DNA from: CAYLRU01 sp964386565
GTDB taxonomy: Bacteria; Desulfobacterota; Desulfobacteria; Desulfobacterales; UBA5616
NCBI GenBank assembly: GCA_964386565.1
Contig: CAYLRU010000006.1
Coordinates: 61,559-125,558 of the forward strand
Length of the DNA stretch: 64,000 nucleotides
Reading direction: 5' to 3'
Each line of letters opens with the position of its first letter. Positions within the stretch are counted from its first letter, which is position 1. Under the pieces are notes generated by a model that was not told the DNA's origin, did no database searches, and worked only from the letters and a program-made list of their open reading frames with translations. Of the stretch, positions 35,034 to 45,226 are shown piece by piece. The position numbers and the translations under genes were made by a program.

Positions 35034-36391
35034 TAGTTTACCTCCCAGTTTCCGGGGTTCATGATACTGTTTGGGTCGAGCAGATGTTTTACCTTTTTCA
35101 TCAGCAGGAGCGTGTTGGGGTCCATTTTCTCCATCATCAGTTCCTGGCCGAAAACCGCCGGTTTCCAGATGACGCCGCCCAGTTCCATAACCAGTTCATC
35201 GGTCTCGTGCAGGGCTTGACGGGCATGGCGCACGGTTTCATCATCGGCCCGGTTGAAGGCATAGGACCATGAAAACATCATGGCATGGGCGCATCCGATG
35301 ACGCGTCCCAATATGGTGTAAGGGATGTCATGGCGGGTGGAGATTTCAGCTCCCCGGCGGTAGCATTCCGGGTAGGCCGATACCGGCATGATGGATCCCA
35401 CATACTCAAATCCTCCCCCTTTTTTCCAGTCTGCGGACTTGCTCACCTGGGGCCTCTCGATATCCTGGGAGACCGCTGCAATGCCGCCCTTGCCGGACTG
35501 GATATATTTTGCCAGCTTGACGTCAAATATCAGTTGCCGTTTGAGTTCGATTTCCTCTTCCGAATCTCCGACAACGTTCATGCTGATATGGTGCAGCCTG
35601 TCGGAAAATGGCGGGATTGCGGCACTGAAGGCCACTAAATCTTCGGTTAAGCCCAGGTGGGTCAAATCATAGAGAATTTCCGGGATGAGGTCTTCATCTT
35701 CCGCCACGAAAATTTCCATTTCCCTGAACTTTTTATAGGGAAACAGCTTAAGCGACACCTTGGTAATGATGCCGGTGGCACCGTTCCATCCTAAAAACAA
35801 CCCCACATCCGGCAGGGGGTGTAGGGTGAACCAGCCGGCGTTCACGGCACAGGACCCGAATTTGCAGATTTCTCCCGTGGGCAGGACGATTTCCATTCCG
35901 TTTATCATATCGGTATTGAACCCGTAAGGATGGGCCAGGTCCCCCTGTCCGTGTATGGCCAGGTTGCCGCCGATGGTGGCGGCCGGTGGTGCGCCGGGTT
36001 CCGAATGCATCAGGTGGGGATGATGCTTGTGCAGGTAGGCGGTCAGTTTGCCATGGGAAGTACCGGCCTCGACAACGGCATACCGGGCCTTTTCGTTTAC
36101 CTCGATGATGTTGTCCATTCTTTTCAGGTCAAGGGCAATCCCGCCCTTGAGGGGCAGGGCAAGCCCGGCCAGGGACATTCCCCCGCCCAGGGGAACCACG
36201 GGGACTTTTTCCCGATTGGCCAGTCGGACGATTTCGCTGATCTGTTCGGCGGTTTTAGGTGCGGCGACATAGTCCGGCCATTTCGGTTCCGACGTGCCCA
36301 GATCCTTGGAATAGGTGAAGAGTTCCTCCCGATGGTATGACGCGTAACCGTCTCCAACAATATCGACAAGTGCCTGGTAAATGGTATCCAT
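35033..36391 (-). CDS. FAD-binding oxidoreductase, GlcD/LldD-like
   Basis: This 452-residue enzyme has the PCMH-type FAD fold: VPVVPLGGGMSLAGLALP, PGAPPAATIGGNLA and GATGIITKVSLKLFP, plus a C-terminal cap ending LLDPNSIMNPG. Relatives oxidise glycolate, lactate or other 2-hydroxy acids. Both operon neighbours are CCG iron-sulfur proteins, so electrons likely leave through them. ATG 36391 is preceded by ggagg at 7 bases; earlier in-frame starts have no such site. Confidence 0.88.
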   Translation of the reverse strand: MDTIYQALVDIVGDGYASYHREELFTYSKDLGTSEPKWPDYVAAPKTAEQISEIVRLANREKVPVVPLGGGMSLAGLALPLKGGIALDLKRMDNIIEVNEKARYAVVEAGTSHGKLTAYLHKHHPHLMHSEPGAPPAATIGGNLAIHGQGDLAHPYGFNTDMINGMEIVLPTGEICKFGSCAVNAGWFTLHPLPDVGLFLGWNGATGIITKVSLKLFPYKKFREMEIFVAEDEDLIPEILYDLTHLGLTEDLVAFSAAIPPFSDRLHHISMNVVGDSEEEIELKRQLIFDVKLAKYIQSGKGGIAAVSQDIERPQVSKSADWKKGGGFEYVGSIMPVSAYPECYRRGAEISTRHDIPYTILGRVIGCAHAMMFSWSYAFNRADDETVRHARQALHETDELVMELGGVIWKPAVFGQELMMEKMDPNTLLLMKKVKHLLDPNSIMNPGNWEVN

Positions 36392-36404
36392 GGATTTTCC
36401 TCCA

Positions 36405-37445
36405 CTAAGACGCTTTTTCGCCGATGGCAAGCCGGCAGAGATCACTCATAAACAGGGGCATGAGGCCGTTTTGGGCGACTTTTTTACCCAGGGTTTCCAC
36501 GCACGCCGGGCAGTTGAAGACACAAACCTGTGCCCCGGCTTTTTTCATGTCGTCAATATTTTTCTGTTGCAGTTCCAGGGCCAGCCGACGGCTTCCTTTC
36601 CGTTTCTGGCCCAGAATCGTGCCCCCGCAACACAGGGCATTCTCGCCGACATACTCGCGCTTGACGTGCTCGGCACCGATCAAATCAAATATCTTGTCCA
36701 CAAACGGGTATTTGTCCGAAGACAACCGGGATGAACAGGGCCGCTGATAAGCCACCTTTAAATTAAGGGGCCGGATATCGCTTTTCAGTTCAATCAGCCG
36801 GTTGTACAGATATTCAAACAGGTGAATGGATTTGAACGGCACATCAATGCCGAATGCCGGTGCATAAGAAGTATAGGTTCCGTAGCATTCATCATGAAAG
36901 TGGACCACCTCCTTGACCTTGTGGGCGGCGATGGTTTGGATGATCTTTTCCAGCCGTTCATTGATCACGGAGATCCGGCCGAAGTGCAGGTACATGAGCT
37001 GGCAGAAATAATGGAACATCTTCCTCGGGTCGGTGGACATCAAGGTGAGGTTCTCAAACAGCCGTCCCCGCGTAAAATTGGCCAGGGTGCTGAAAACTCC
37101 CAGGTTGAGCGCGGTTCCTTTTATTTCGAAAATTTCCGGTTCCCCCCGGAAGGGAATGCCGAGCTGAACCCCGCGTTTCACCAGGGGATCGGGCAGCGGC
37201 AGTACATTCAATTCTTCCTGCCTCTGGACAATGAGGTAAAAGGGATGATTGCCTCTTTGACAATATTCCTCGCAGGCGTAACAGGTTACGCAATCGTGAA
37301 GTACAAATGAATCTTCCTTGTTGATGATCTTTTGTATTTCAATTTTGGCCGTGTCCGGATCAATGGACATGTACTGGCATTTGGTAAGGCAATCGTTTGT
37401 GTCACATGCAAAACATTTACTTTCGTCAAACTTCAGTTTAACCAT
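36405..37445 (-). CDS. Iron-sulfur oxidoreductase with CCG domains (first operon gene)
   Basis: The 346-residue protein has N-terminal ferredoxin-like cysteines (CFACDTNDCLTKC and CVTCYACEEYC) and CCG motifs (HDEC near the middle, PCSSRL, LCCGGTI, NCPACVETLG). It is a second HdrD-like protein, not a duplicate of the first by length or spacing. ATG 37445 is chosen for its ggaggt site. With two Fe-S partners, the FAD enzyme could feed two electron routes, or form one larger complex. Confidence 0.85.
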   Translation of the reverse strand: MVKLKFDESKCFACDTNDCLTKCQYMSIDPDTAKIEIQKIINKEDSFVLHDCVTCYACEEYCQRGNHPFYLIVQRQEELNVLPLPDPLVKRGVQLGIPFRGEPEIFEIKGTALNLGVFSTLANFTRGRLFENLTLMSTDPRKMFHYFCQLMYLHFGRISVINERLEKIIQTIAAHKVKEVVHFHDECYGTYTSYAPAFGIDVPFKSIHLFEYLYNRLIELKSDIRPLNLKVAYQRPCSSRLSSDKYPFVDKIFDLIGAEHVKREYVGENALCCGGTILGQKRKGSRRLALELQQKNIDDMKKAGAQVCVFNCPACVETLGKKVAQNGLMPLFMSDLCRLAIGEKAS

Positions 37446-37967
37446 GGGGGACCTCCCAAACTGCAACGATGCATTCATAGGGATAATGACGGCGCATGGG
37501 GAAACGGATCGGCAAAGATATGATTTCGGAAAGGACCGAACACTCTGGTTGTTTCCAGGACATCGTTTTAACTCGTCTCCCGTGATTCATGAGATGGCGC
37601 CGGGTGTTGAAAAACTCAGATGTCGGCGTTGGAGTATGGCTGAACGTAGAATGGCTTGACATTAAAGTCAAGATGAAATTTGTTTTCTTTACACGGCAGA
37701 TGCATTTAAAGAAAGGCGGAAAAAGCAGAAGAAAAAGGCGGGAAAAGGGATGTTACGTATATTATCTTGACTTTTCCGCATTTTCCCCATTTTCCGCTAT
37801 GTTCGGAAGACGGCCCGACCGTATCGGATGAATGGTAACAAGTGGAAAATTATGTTGATTTTTAAAAAAAAGAGTTACATTAATATGGAAGACGGATGAG
37901 CGCTTCATCAATCATCATCCATGAAGCGGGTTAACCCAAAAACCACCCGGCCTGCCGGATATAAAAT
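37446..37967 (+). other. 522-base intergenic region with a palindrome
   Basis: The region separates the divergent Fe-S operon and the activase gene. It holds a perfect interrupted palindrome CTTGAC-ATTAAA-GTCAAG (37655-37672), which overlaps a leftward TTGACT that could be a -35. A purine-rich/pyrimidine-rich imperfect inverted repeat (gcggaaaa-type at 37716-37747, ttttccgc-type at 37771-37797) follows. No gene was recognised. Confidence 0.55.
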
Positions 37968-40877
37968 ATGAATAACGATAGCATGATGTGCGACAGAGAC
38001 GAAAAATCCCTCCACATAGGCCTTGAAATCGGCGCCATATCCGTTAAATGGGTCGGCAGGACTCATGATCGTGTTTTTTCGGAAATCATCCATCACGGCG
38101 GAGATCCCCTTGCAGCCGTCCGGAGCATTTCCAACCGGCATGGCATTAAATCCCAAGATCGTATTGTCATCACCGGTCAGGCGGCAAAGTCCCTGTTGGA
38201 TCTTCCGTACCGCTCGGAAACCCAATGTCTGGAAAAAGCCGTTTCCCACCACGGGTTAAATCCCGATATTCTTCTGTCCCTTGGCGGCGAAACTTTCAGT
38301 ATCTATCCCATGAAGGACAATGTGATTAAAAATATTATTGCCACGTCCAAGTGCGCCGCCGGAACCGGTGAATTTATCGTTCAGCAGTTTCAGAGAATGG
38401 GAATGTCCCTGAAGGAGGGCATACAAGCCGCAAGGAAAGGCAGACGGGTGAGGCTGGCAACGCGATGCTCGGTGCACTGCAAATCCGATGCGACCCATAA
38501 ACTCAATAAGGGGGAATGTACACCGGGAGATATTGCAAGATCGTTGGTATATGATCTTGCGAAAAAGGTCGGCGAGATGGTCGAACTGGCGCAATGGCCG
38601 TTGCATCAAATTGTCGTCAGTGGCGGAATGGTGTTAAATGACCTGTTTATTGAGTATTTCCGCGATCGCTTCAAAGATTCGGATGTCATCGTAGTGGAAG
38701 AAAGCCCGTATTTCGAGGCGTTCGGCGCGTCGCTTTATGCATCCGAACTTTCGGACAATCGATCCGTGGGCATTGGGTTCAAACCTTCGGGATCGGGGTT
38801 CGAACGCCTGCAGCCGTTAAAAGACGCCGGGCCCCTTCTCGATTACCGGGCCGGGGATAAAAAAAAAGAGATTACAGACGGTGCTTCATATATTCTGGGC
38901 GTTGATGCGGGATCAACTACCACAAAGGCCGTTCTGCTCAACCATGATACCGGCGCCATCGGCGCATCCTGTTATTTAAGAACCCTGGGCAATCCCGTTC
39001 TGGCGACGAAAAAATGCCTGGCGGAACTCGCAAGGCAAGTCGGAGAAAAATCCGTTACCATCATCCAGGCCGCTGCAACGGGCTCGGCCCGGGAAATGGT
39101 CTCCGTGTATCTTGACAATTGCTTAAGCTTCAATGAAATACTGGCGCACGCAAGGGCTGCAGCGGCGGAGTCGCCGGAAGTGGATACGGTATTCGAGATC
39201 GGGGGGCAGGATTCGAAGTACATTTCTTTTCAAAACGGTGTTCCGGTGGACTATGCCATGAACGAAGGATGTTCCGCCGGGACCGGAAGTTTCCTCGAGG
39301 AATCCGCTTCGGTGGATATGGGCATCAAGGTGACGGATATCAGCCCCATCGCATTGAGAAGTACCGGCCCCCTCTCGTTTGGTGAGCGATGCGCTGCTTT
39401 TATCAACACGGACGTAAGAAACGCCCTGCAACAGGGCGCTTCCCGTGATGATGTGATTGCCGGGCTTGTTTATTCCATAGCGGACAATTACATTTCACGT
39501 ATTGTCGGGCCCCGCCATGTGGGAGAAAATCTTCTTTTTCTCGGAGGCGTTGCACTGAATAGATCCGTTGCCCTGGCCATGGCGGCGAGAACACGGAAAA
39601 AGATCGTTGTTCCGGGCCATCCTGAACTCATGGGAAGCGTAGGTGCTGCCTTAAAGGCCGGAGATCTTCTTCAGGAAGGACTGGAAACGGAAAAACCGCG
39701 AAGGCTTGAAGATCTCATTTCAGGCGAAATGGAAGTAAAAGAAACTTTTCGCTGCAAGTCATGCGAAAATCTGTGCGAGATTCAGAGAATCGGCATCCGG
39801 GAAAAGGTTTATCCTTTCGGCGGGCTCTGTTCAAAATATGAGAAACAGCGCCATGGAAAACGGCAAAAGGACGGCCGCGATCTCATCGGGCTTCGCAACC
39901 GGATCATGTTCGAGGAATTCGGACCGGAAACACTGAAAGCCCCTCGGGGGACCATCGGCATTCCCATGGCGCTTACCGCTTTTGAGCTGTTCCCGTTTTA
40001 TGCAAAGCTCGTCAATGAACTCGGCTATCAGGTGGTCCTTTCGAAACCCTCGTCCGCCGGTAATGCCAGGGCGACAGCACCCATCTGCTATCCCTGCGAA
40101 CTGGTGCACGGCGGGGTTCATGATCTCATACAGCGCGATGTGGACTATATTTTCATCCCCCACGTGATAAAAATCGGTGATTCCGATGAAACCGTTTACC
40201 GGTATACCTGCCCGTCAACCACGGTTATTCCGGATATTATCCGATCGGCTTTCCGCGGCATATCCGAAAAGATTTTATCACCCCATATCGGGTTGTCTCA
40301 AAGTCTCATGAAAACAACCCTTTCGGAAATCGGAAGAATGGGTGATGTCCTGGGGGTAAAACGGCGTCGTGCACAACAGGCCGGTGAAGCGGCGCTGGCT
40401 TACTATAATGAATTCAAAAAAACCTATCAGCACCGGATTCAAGAGGAACTGGGGAAGATATCGGCCGAGCCCGCCATCATTGTGGCGGGAAGACCCTATG
40501 TGGTCTGTTCGTCCGACGTCAACCTTGCGCTTCCCAGAAAAATCACCAGCAGGGGGTATCATGTGTTGTCCACAGATATGTTGCCCCATTCGGACGACCC
40601 GTTACACCGACGGGACGTGTGGCATTTTACCCGACAGATCGCAAATGCCGTGGCCCATGTAAAGGAAACCCCGAATCTTCATATATGCCTGGTCTCCTGC
40701 TTTTCCTGCGGACCCGATGCCAGCATGTATCATTATATCCGCCGGGAACTTGCCGGAAGAACTTTTTGCTACCTTGAAATCGATTCGCATACGGCCCATG
40801 CAGGCTTTGAGACGCGTGTCGGGGCATTTATCGATATCATTGAAGAACGGCGCGGCAGAGAGGACACCCATGAATAA
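37968..40877 (+). CDS. Acyl-CoA dehydratase activase, tandem BadF/HgdC ASKHA domains plus DUF2229
   Basis: This 969-residue protein has two ASKHA ATPase modules. The first has a degenerate nucleotide loop (GLEIGAISVKW) but keeps the cluster Cys in SKCAAGTGE. The second has a canonical GVDAGSTTTK and NEGCSAGTGSFLEE. A DUF2229-type segment follows, with CYPCELVHGG and CPSTT. Relatives activate 2-hydroxyacyl-CoA dehydratases or benzoyl-CoA reductase by ATP-driven electron transfer. It is linked to the next gene by an 8-base overlap. Together they equal the single 1400-residue protein found in other anaerobes. Confidence 0.85.
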   Translation: MNNDSMMCDRDEKSLHIGLEIGAISVKWVGRTHDRVFSEIIHHGGDPLAAVRSISNRHGIKSQDRIVITGQAAKSLLDLPYRSETQCLEKAVSHHGLNPDILLSLGGETFSIYPMKDNVIKNIIATSKCAAGTGEFIVQQFQRMGMSLKEGIQAARKGRRVRLATRCSVHCKSDATHKLNKGECTPGDIARSLVYDLAKKVGEMVELAQWPLHQIVVSGGMVLNDLFIEYFRDRFKDSDVIVVEESPYFEAFGASLYASELSDNRSVGIGFKPSGSGFERLQPLKDAGPLLDYRAGDKKKEITDGASYILGVDAGSTTTKAVLLNHDTGAIGASCYLRTLGNPVLATKKCLAELARQVGEKSVTIIQAAATGSAREMVSVYLDNCLSFNEILAHARAAAAESPEVDTVFEIGGQDSKYISFQNGVPVDYAMNEGCSAGTGSFLEESASVDMGIKVTDISPIALRSTGPLSFGERCAAFINTDVRNALQQGASRDDVIAGLVYSIADNYISRIVGPRHVGENLLFLGGVALNRSVALAMAARTRKKIVVPGHPELMGSVGAALKAGDLLQEGLETEKPRRLEDLISGEMEVKETFRCKSCENLCEIQRIGIREKVYPFGGLCSKYEKQRHGKRQKDGRDLIGLRNRIMFEEFGPETLKAPRGTIGIPMALTAFELFPFYAKLVNELGYQVVLSKPSSAGNARATAPICYPCELVHGGVHDLIQRDVDYIFIPHVIKIGDSDETVYRYTCPSTTVIPDIIRSAFRGISEKILSPHIGLSQSLMKTTLSEIGRMGDVLGVKRRRAQQAGEAALAYYNEFKKTYQHRIQEELGKISAEPAIIVAGRPYVVCSSDVNLALPRKITSRGYHVLSTDMLPHSDDPLHRRDVWHFTRQIANAVAHVKETPNLHICLVSCFSCGPDASMYHYIRRELAGRTFCYLEIDSHTAHAGFETRVGAFIDIIEERRGREDTHE

Positions 40878-42246
40878 CCCGGAGGTCAGACAGGCCAGGC
40901 TTTCCCCCACCCTGGACTTTATCATCGACAGCGACGGCCGTCGAGTGGCGTTTGATGATCCGCGGATCGTCCATATCGGGGCGGTGGACGGCAGTTCCCA
41001 TGCAAAACGGCTTATGATCAAAATATATGAAAAACATGGCCGGAAGCTGAGGACGATTCCCGCCACCAGTGCCGAAACCATGCAACTGGCAAGGCGGTTT
41101 TGTTCCGGAAGGGAATGCGTTCCCATGACGGCAATGGTCGGCGCCGTTTTGAACGATCTGCAGTGCAACCGATGCAAAGATGAACTCTCCATCTATTTCA
41201 CCCTTGACCAGACCGGCCCGTGCCAGAACGGTGCATGGCCCGTGGTCTGGGAGACCATCGCCAAACGGCTCAATATGAAAAATGTCATTTTCGGGGTCTG
41301 GCCCGGTGTCGAGAACAACCGGCTGGGGCTCGGAGATGATATCATCAACGGGTTTGTCAAGTGTTATATGCTGGGCGATCTCCTGGATGAAGCAAAAAAT
41401 ACGCTAAGGGTCGTTGCCCGAAAACCATCACATGCGTTAAATGTATTTGAAACGGAATTCCAGCGATTTTCACAGTACTTCATGGAAGATGACAATACCA
41501 TTGTACCTGCTTTGCGGAACTGGGCCGAAGCGATGGCCAAGATACCGCGCAAGGCGGATATGGATGAAACTCCCAAAGTACTGCTTTTCGGCGGTTTGAA
41601 CCTGCAGTTCGTTCACTATCCGATGACGGATTATTTTATCGAACAGGGCATCATTCCAAAGGTCGTGGACGCCACCGAAGGCATGATCTGGCTTTCCTCT
41701 GAAACGGTGTTGCGATATGCATTCAAAATCGGGCGGACGGATCCGAAGAAGCAGTACAGCATCCCTGCACTGCTGTTCTCATGGCTGCGGGGTGCCGGCG
41801 GCAGGGGGGAAGCCGCAGATGCATTAAAAACCAGGATCGGCATGCTTTTCGCCGACAGGCTGATGAAACGATTCCGGAAAATCATGTCGCCGTCGGGCTT
41901 GATGGCGGATGCCCACATTCCATACATCGACCTTGCCGCTGCCGGGCATAAACATGTCACCTATAACGGATTCACAGAGACCGCCGTTACGACCGGCCGG
42001 TATGTGCATGCGGTGAAAACCGGTCTTTATGACGGATTGATCAATGTGGGCTCTTTTAATTGTCAGCCTGCCATGAACGCCCAGGCGATCATCCGTCCCC
42101 TTGCCAATAAGGATGATATGCCGTATGCGGCCATTGACTGCGAAGGCCCATGGCTTTCCGCCAACCAGCGAAGGCTCCTTGAGGCCGTTGCCGTGCAGGC
42201 AAAAAGGAAAAGAAAAGAGAAGTTTGGACGTCATATCCGGATATAA
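40870..42246 (+). CDS. 2-hydroxyacyl-CoA dehydratase-like partner (DUF2229/HgdB-related)
   Basis: The 458-residue product has the dehydratase-type cysteines CSGRECVP, CNRCKDEL and GPCQNG, and a C-terminal GFTETAVTTGRYVHAV. It matches the C-terminal half of the long activase-related proteins. The ATG lies 8 bases inside the preceding gene. The real substrate is unknown; free-standing copies occur widely in anaerobes without dehydratase genes nearby, as here. Confidence 0.78.
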   Translation: MNNPEVRQARLSPTLDFIIDSDGRRVAFDDPRIVHIGAVDGSSHAKRLMIKIYEKHGRKLRTIPATSAETMQLARRFCSGRECVPMTAMVGAVLNDLQCNRCKDELSIYFTLDQTGPCQNGAWPVVWETIAKRLNMKNVIFGVWPGVENNRLGLGDDIINGFVKCYMLGDLLDEAKNTLRVVARKPSHALNVFETEFQRFSQYFMEDDNTIVPALRNWAEAMAKIPRKADMDETPKVLLFGGLNLQFVHYPMTDYFIEQGIIPKVVDATEGMIWLSSETVLRYAFKIGRTDPKKQYSIPALLFSWLRGAGGRGEAADALKTRIGMLFADRLMKRFRKIMSPSGLMADAHIPYIDLAAAGHKHVTYNGFTETAVTTGRYVHAVKTGLYDGLINVGSFNCQPAMNAQAIIRPLANKDDMPYAAIDCEGPWLSANQRRLLEAVAVQAKRKRKEKFGRHIRI

Positions 42247-42446
42247 AACCGCAACGGCGATCGCATTTCCCGTGCTGCCTGAGAAAGGACTGCCGGGAAA
42301 CGGTCCGGATTTTAATTAAAGCGAGGCTGTTTCTTTTGTTTTGCTTTATCACCGTTATTCCCCGCATTTTGTCGAAAATTCCGTTAATCCGGCCAGCAGG
42401 CGCTTCAAGGATAAGGGTTGTCTACCGGGGCCGGCAATCCTGTCGT

Positions 42447-43499
42447 TCACATCGGGTTTCTGCAATCCAGGAATCTGTGATCCAATACAGGACCGACAAG
42501 CATTCGATTCCCGTAAACCGCGGCAACGCTTGACCCTGAAAGTTCACGTCCTTCATTTAAATACACTTCGGACACATCATACCGCCCGTTTCCGGTAAAG
42601 GATACGTGGAGCACCTGGGAGGGAGAGATTTCAGACGGATTTTTTGCGTGGCGGACGAATGTCAGTAATTGGGGGTGGGCACCGATCCACAAATCGCCGT
42701 TAGAATCGATTTCAATGTTGTCCACACCGGTATCCAGATGGATCTTTTCCCGGAATTCCAGATTCCCGTCAGCGGGGTTTCTGTCGTAAACGATAACGGC
42801 ACCCTCTGTGGTGGCGGCCACGTACAGGGTCTTTTTGTCCGGGCTGATGTTAATGCCGTTTGCATAACCGATGCCGGATGCAACCGCTTTGAATGTTCGG
42901 CCGTCGTAAAACACGACCCCTGCCTTTTTAAGCCGCAGGTAATCCTCTAAAAACCGCCTGGTGCCGGAAACGTGTCCGTGGTCGTTGGTGAAATAAAAAC
43001 TGTTCGGGCCCACGGCCACGATATCATTGGGTGACAGGATCATGGGGTGCACCAGGACATCTTTAGCGACCAAGCGGTCGGGCAATACATCGAAGATATC
43101 GATATGATGAACCCCGCGTTCGTGATTGACCACAAAGAGAATATCCCGGCCGTCTTCACCGACGAACAGGCTGATGCCGTGGGGCCGGAAATCCTCGCCT
43201 GCCCCGGAGGTCAGCAGAACCGGTTTTGAATCATCCGTGGTAAGGTCGTAGGCATAAATCGCGCCTTTCCCGAGGCCTCCGGCGTTTATGGACCGGCGAT
43301 CGCAAGAAGAGATATACGCCACACCGGTTTTCGGGTGAATGGTAATGTCTTCGGCACCGGGGATGCCGGGTACCGGTCTGCAGGTTCCTGAATAATGGGG
43401 ATTTATGGTCCTGAATTGGCCGGCTGACCGGAACAGATATAAAAACCATCCGCCGATAAGCACGATAAGGATTAACATCATCAAAAGAAATTTTTTCAC
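42447..43499 (-). CDS. Paraoxonase/SMP-30-like lactonase, membrane-anchored
   Basis: This 350-residue beta-propeller has an N-terminal hydrophobic anchor (residues 3-25). The calcium ligands of the paraoxonase family are recognisable in GAEDITI, PNDIVAV, YANGINIS and GVDNIEID. Paraoxonases chiefly hydrolyse lactones. GTG 43499 follows a perfect aaggagg. The protein probably faces the periplasm. It is the last gene before a convergent 200-base gap that shows nothing else. Confidence 0.82.
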   Translation of the reverse strand: MKKFLLMMLILIVLIGGWFLYLFRSAGQFRTINPHYSGTCRPVPGIPGAEDITIHPKTGVAYISSCDRRSINAGGLGKGAIYAYDLTTDDSKPVLLTSGAGEDFRPHGISLFVGEDGRDILFVVNHERGVHHIDIFDVLPDRLVAKDVLVHPMILSPNDIVAVGPNSFYFTNDHGHVSGTRRFLEDYLRLKKAGVVFYDGRTFKAVASGIGYANGINISPDKKTLYVAATTEGAVIVYDRNPADGNLEFREKIHLDTGVDNIEIDSNGDLWIGAHPQLLTFVRHAKNPSEISPSQVLHVSFTGNGRYDVSEVYLNEGRELSGSSVAAVYGNRMLVGPVLDHRFLDCRNPM

Positions 43500-43559
43500 C
43501 GTGCCTCCTTATATTGCGCGTTTTGTGCTGAAGATCCGGCTTCACCGGGACCGGCTTCC

Positions 43560-43985
43560 TTACCCCTTGTCGTTGATATTTTTCTTCGGTGTAAATACAT
43601 AATACGTGCCGGTTGCCGTTGCGATCAGTTGATCTTCATGGTCTTTAACCGTGGATTCCAGAAAGGCGACACTTTTTGCCTTGTGGATAACCCGTGTCGT
43701 GCAGACCAGGTGACCCGTGCGAATCGACCTGATGTAATTGATCTTGATTTCCACGGTGGCGCACGTTTCGTTTTCTTTCATAAGGCCGTATAATGCGCCG
43801 CCCATTCCCGTGTCCGCCATGGTATAAATGGCACCGCCGTGGAGCACATTATGGGGGTTTAAGAGTTTGTCGGAAATATTCAATCGGCACTTGCTGTATC
43901 CCAAGTTGAATTCGGTGAATTCCAGCCCGATCATTTCGCAGAATGGATTGACCGCTTTTGATATGGATGAGACCGGTCCCGTCAT
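43560..43985 (-). CDS. PaaI-type hotdog thioesterase
   Basis: The 141-residue product has the hotdog core, LLNPHNVLHGGAIYTMADTGMGGA, where the HGG-x-D pattern gives the family's catalytic Asp region. It ends with VKDHEDQLIATATGTYYVF. Such enzymes release CoA from aryl- or acyl-CoA. It sits 60 bases upstream of the lactonase in the same direction. Confidence 0.86.
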   Translation of the reverse strand: MTGPVSSISKAVNPFCEMIGLEFTEFNLGYSKCRLNISDKLLNPHNVLHGGAIYTMADTGMGGALYGLMKENETCATVEIKINYIRSIRTGHLVCTTRVIHKAKSVAFLESTVKDHEDQLIATATGTYYVFTPKKNINDKG

Positions 43986-44034
43986 TTTTTAACCCCCCAT
44001 AATGTTATGTTTTCCCGGGCCGATTTCAATCCGT

Positions 44035-44961
44035 TCAATCCAGGCCCAGCAGTTTTTGTGCATTTCCACCCAAAATAGCGGTGACTTCGTCCTCGGTAAA
44101 GATAATGCCGTCGGGTGCGTTTTTGGGAAGATCCCGAATGAGATTGACCCAATCCTTTGCAGGCCGGATCACTCTCAAAATGGGATCATCGGTGCCGAAG
44201 AGGATTTTTTCAATGCCGACGAAATCGATGATGTCCCGCAATTCCCGGCAGAAAAGGCTGTAAGAACTCATTGCATAGGTGTCCCACATGGCAAGGTCTC
44301 CATAGAGATTGGGCTGGTGGGCTGCCAATGAGGCCCAGGGCCGCCAGTTGATAAGTCCCATGTGGGCGGCGATTACCTTTACTTCGGGGAAATCCACACC
44401 GATGTCCGCCAGGCGCATGGGCTCGGAAAATTTTGCCCGTGACGGCGGCCCCAGCGGACCGGTATGGGTGAGGAGAATGCCGTTGTTGGCCGCCAGGAAC
44501 TCGATGAGTTTGTAAGATTCGGGACCGGCCGGGTCATACCCGTAATCCGCATGATACTTGAGTCCTTTCATGCCGAATTCCTCAAAGCATCGCTTGAGCA
44601 GATCCAGGGCCTTTGGCCGCCTGGGATCTACGCCGGCAAGGGCCATCACACGGTCGGGATATTTTTGGACAACGGCGCCGACCATTTGATTCTGCATAAG
44701 CACCAGCTCTTCGGTGATCACGTCGCTGGCGGCATTATCCAGTGCACAGATCACGGCAAAGTCGATTCCCGATGCGTCCATGGCGGAAATGAGCTTTTCA
44801 CCGTCCGGATCGGACCAGTATTCCGTGGCTCTGGCCGTGAGTTCGGCCATATCCACGTTCAGGCCGATCAGTTTTGCGGCCCGAATCGGGTCTTTCAGGG
44901 TTTCGGGAATCAGTTCTTCGGGCATGATGGGGATTTGGTGGTAATGAACGTCGATGATCAT
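44035..44961 (-). CDS. Amidohydrolase 2 family protein
   Basis: The 308-residue TIM-barrel protein starts with MIIDVHYHQ, has FGMKGLKYHADYG, VKVIAAHMGLINW and ILFGTDDP near the end, the metal and catalytic positions of PF04909. Members decarboxylate or hydrolyse aromatic and dicarboxylic substrates. An accggagg site supports ATG 44961. It is in one leftward unit with the thioesterase and lactonase. Confidence 0.84.
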   Translation of the reverse strand: MIIDVHYHQIPIMPEELIPETLKDPIRAAKLIGLNVDMAELTARATEYWSDPDGEKLISAMDASGIDFAVICALDNAASDVITEELVLMQNQMVGAVVQKYPDRVMALAGVDPRRPKALDLLKRCFEEFGMKGLKYHADYGYDPAGPESYKLIEFLAANNGILLTHTGPLGPPSRAKFSEPMRLADIGVDFPEVKVIAAHMGLINWRPWASLAAHQPNLYGDLAMWDTYAMSSYSLFCRELRDIIDFVGIEKILFGTDDPILRVIRPAKDWVNLIRDLPKNAPDGIIFTEDEVTAILGGNAQKLLGLD

Positions 44962-45168
44962 GAAATACCTCCGGTATCAAAAAATTATTGTATGGGGTTC
45001 ATGCAGTAATTCAGATGACCGATTTTGACACAGAAAGACGCAATTTCAATCGGCTTCCGGGATCCGTCGGGTTTCGGTATTGACCGGCTGCATCATATCA
45101 CAACCTGAAAATAGATCAAGATCTCATAATTTCCGGGCCGGTAAAACACGATGCTTACCTCCCGCGAT

Positions 45169-45197
45169 TTGACAACCGCGGGTTCCTGGAATAGGAT
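45169..45197 (+). promoter_or_regulatory. Sigma-70-like promoter for the alpha/beta hydrolase
   Basis: A perfect TTGACA (45169-45174) with a 17-base spacer precedes TAGGAT (45192-45197), about 30 bases before the start codon. Confidence 0.5.
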
Positions 45198-45226
45198 ATA
45201 CCGGAAATCCGATCGGAGGGACAGGA

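Noticed and set aside
40717..40869. Extended N-terminus for the second activase gene
   Set aside because: The extra residues lie inside the end of the first gene in another frame and are unlike the family; ATG 40870 fits the domain start.
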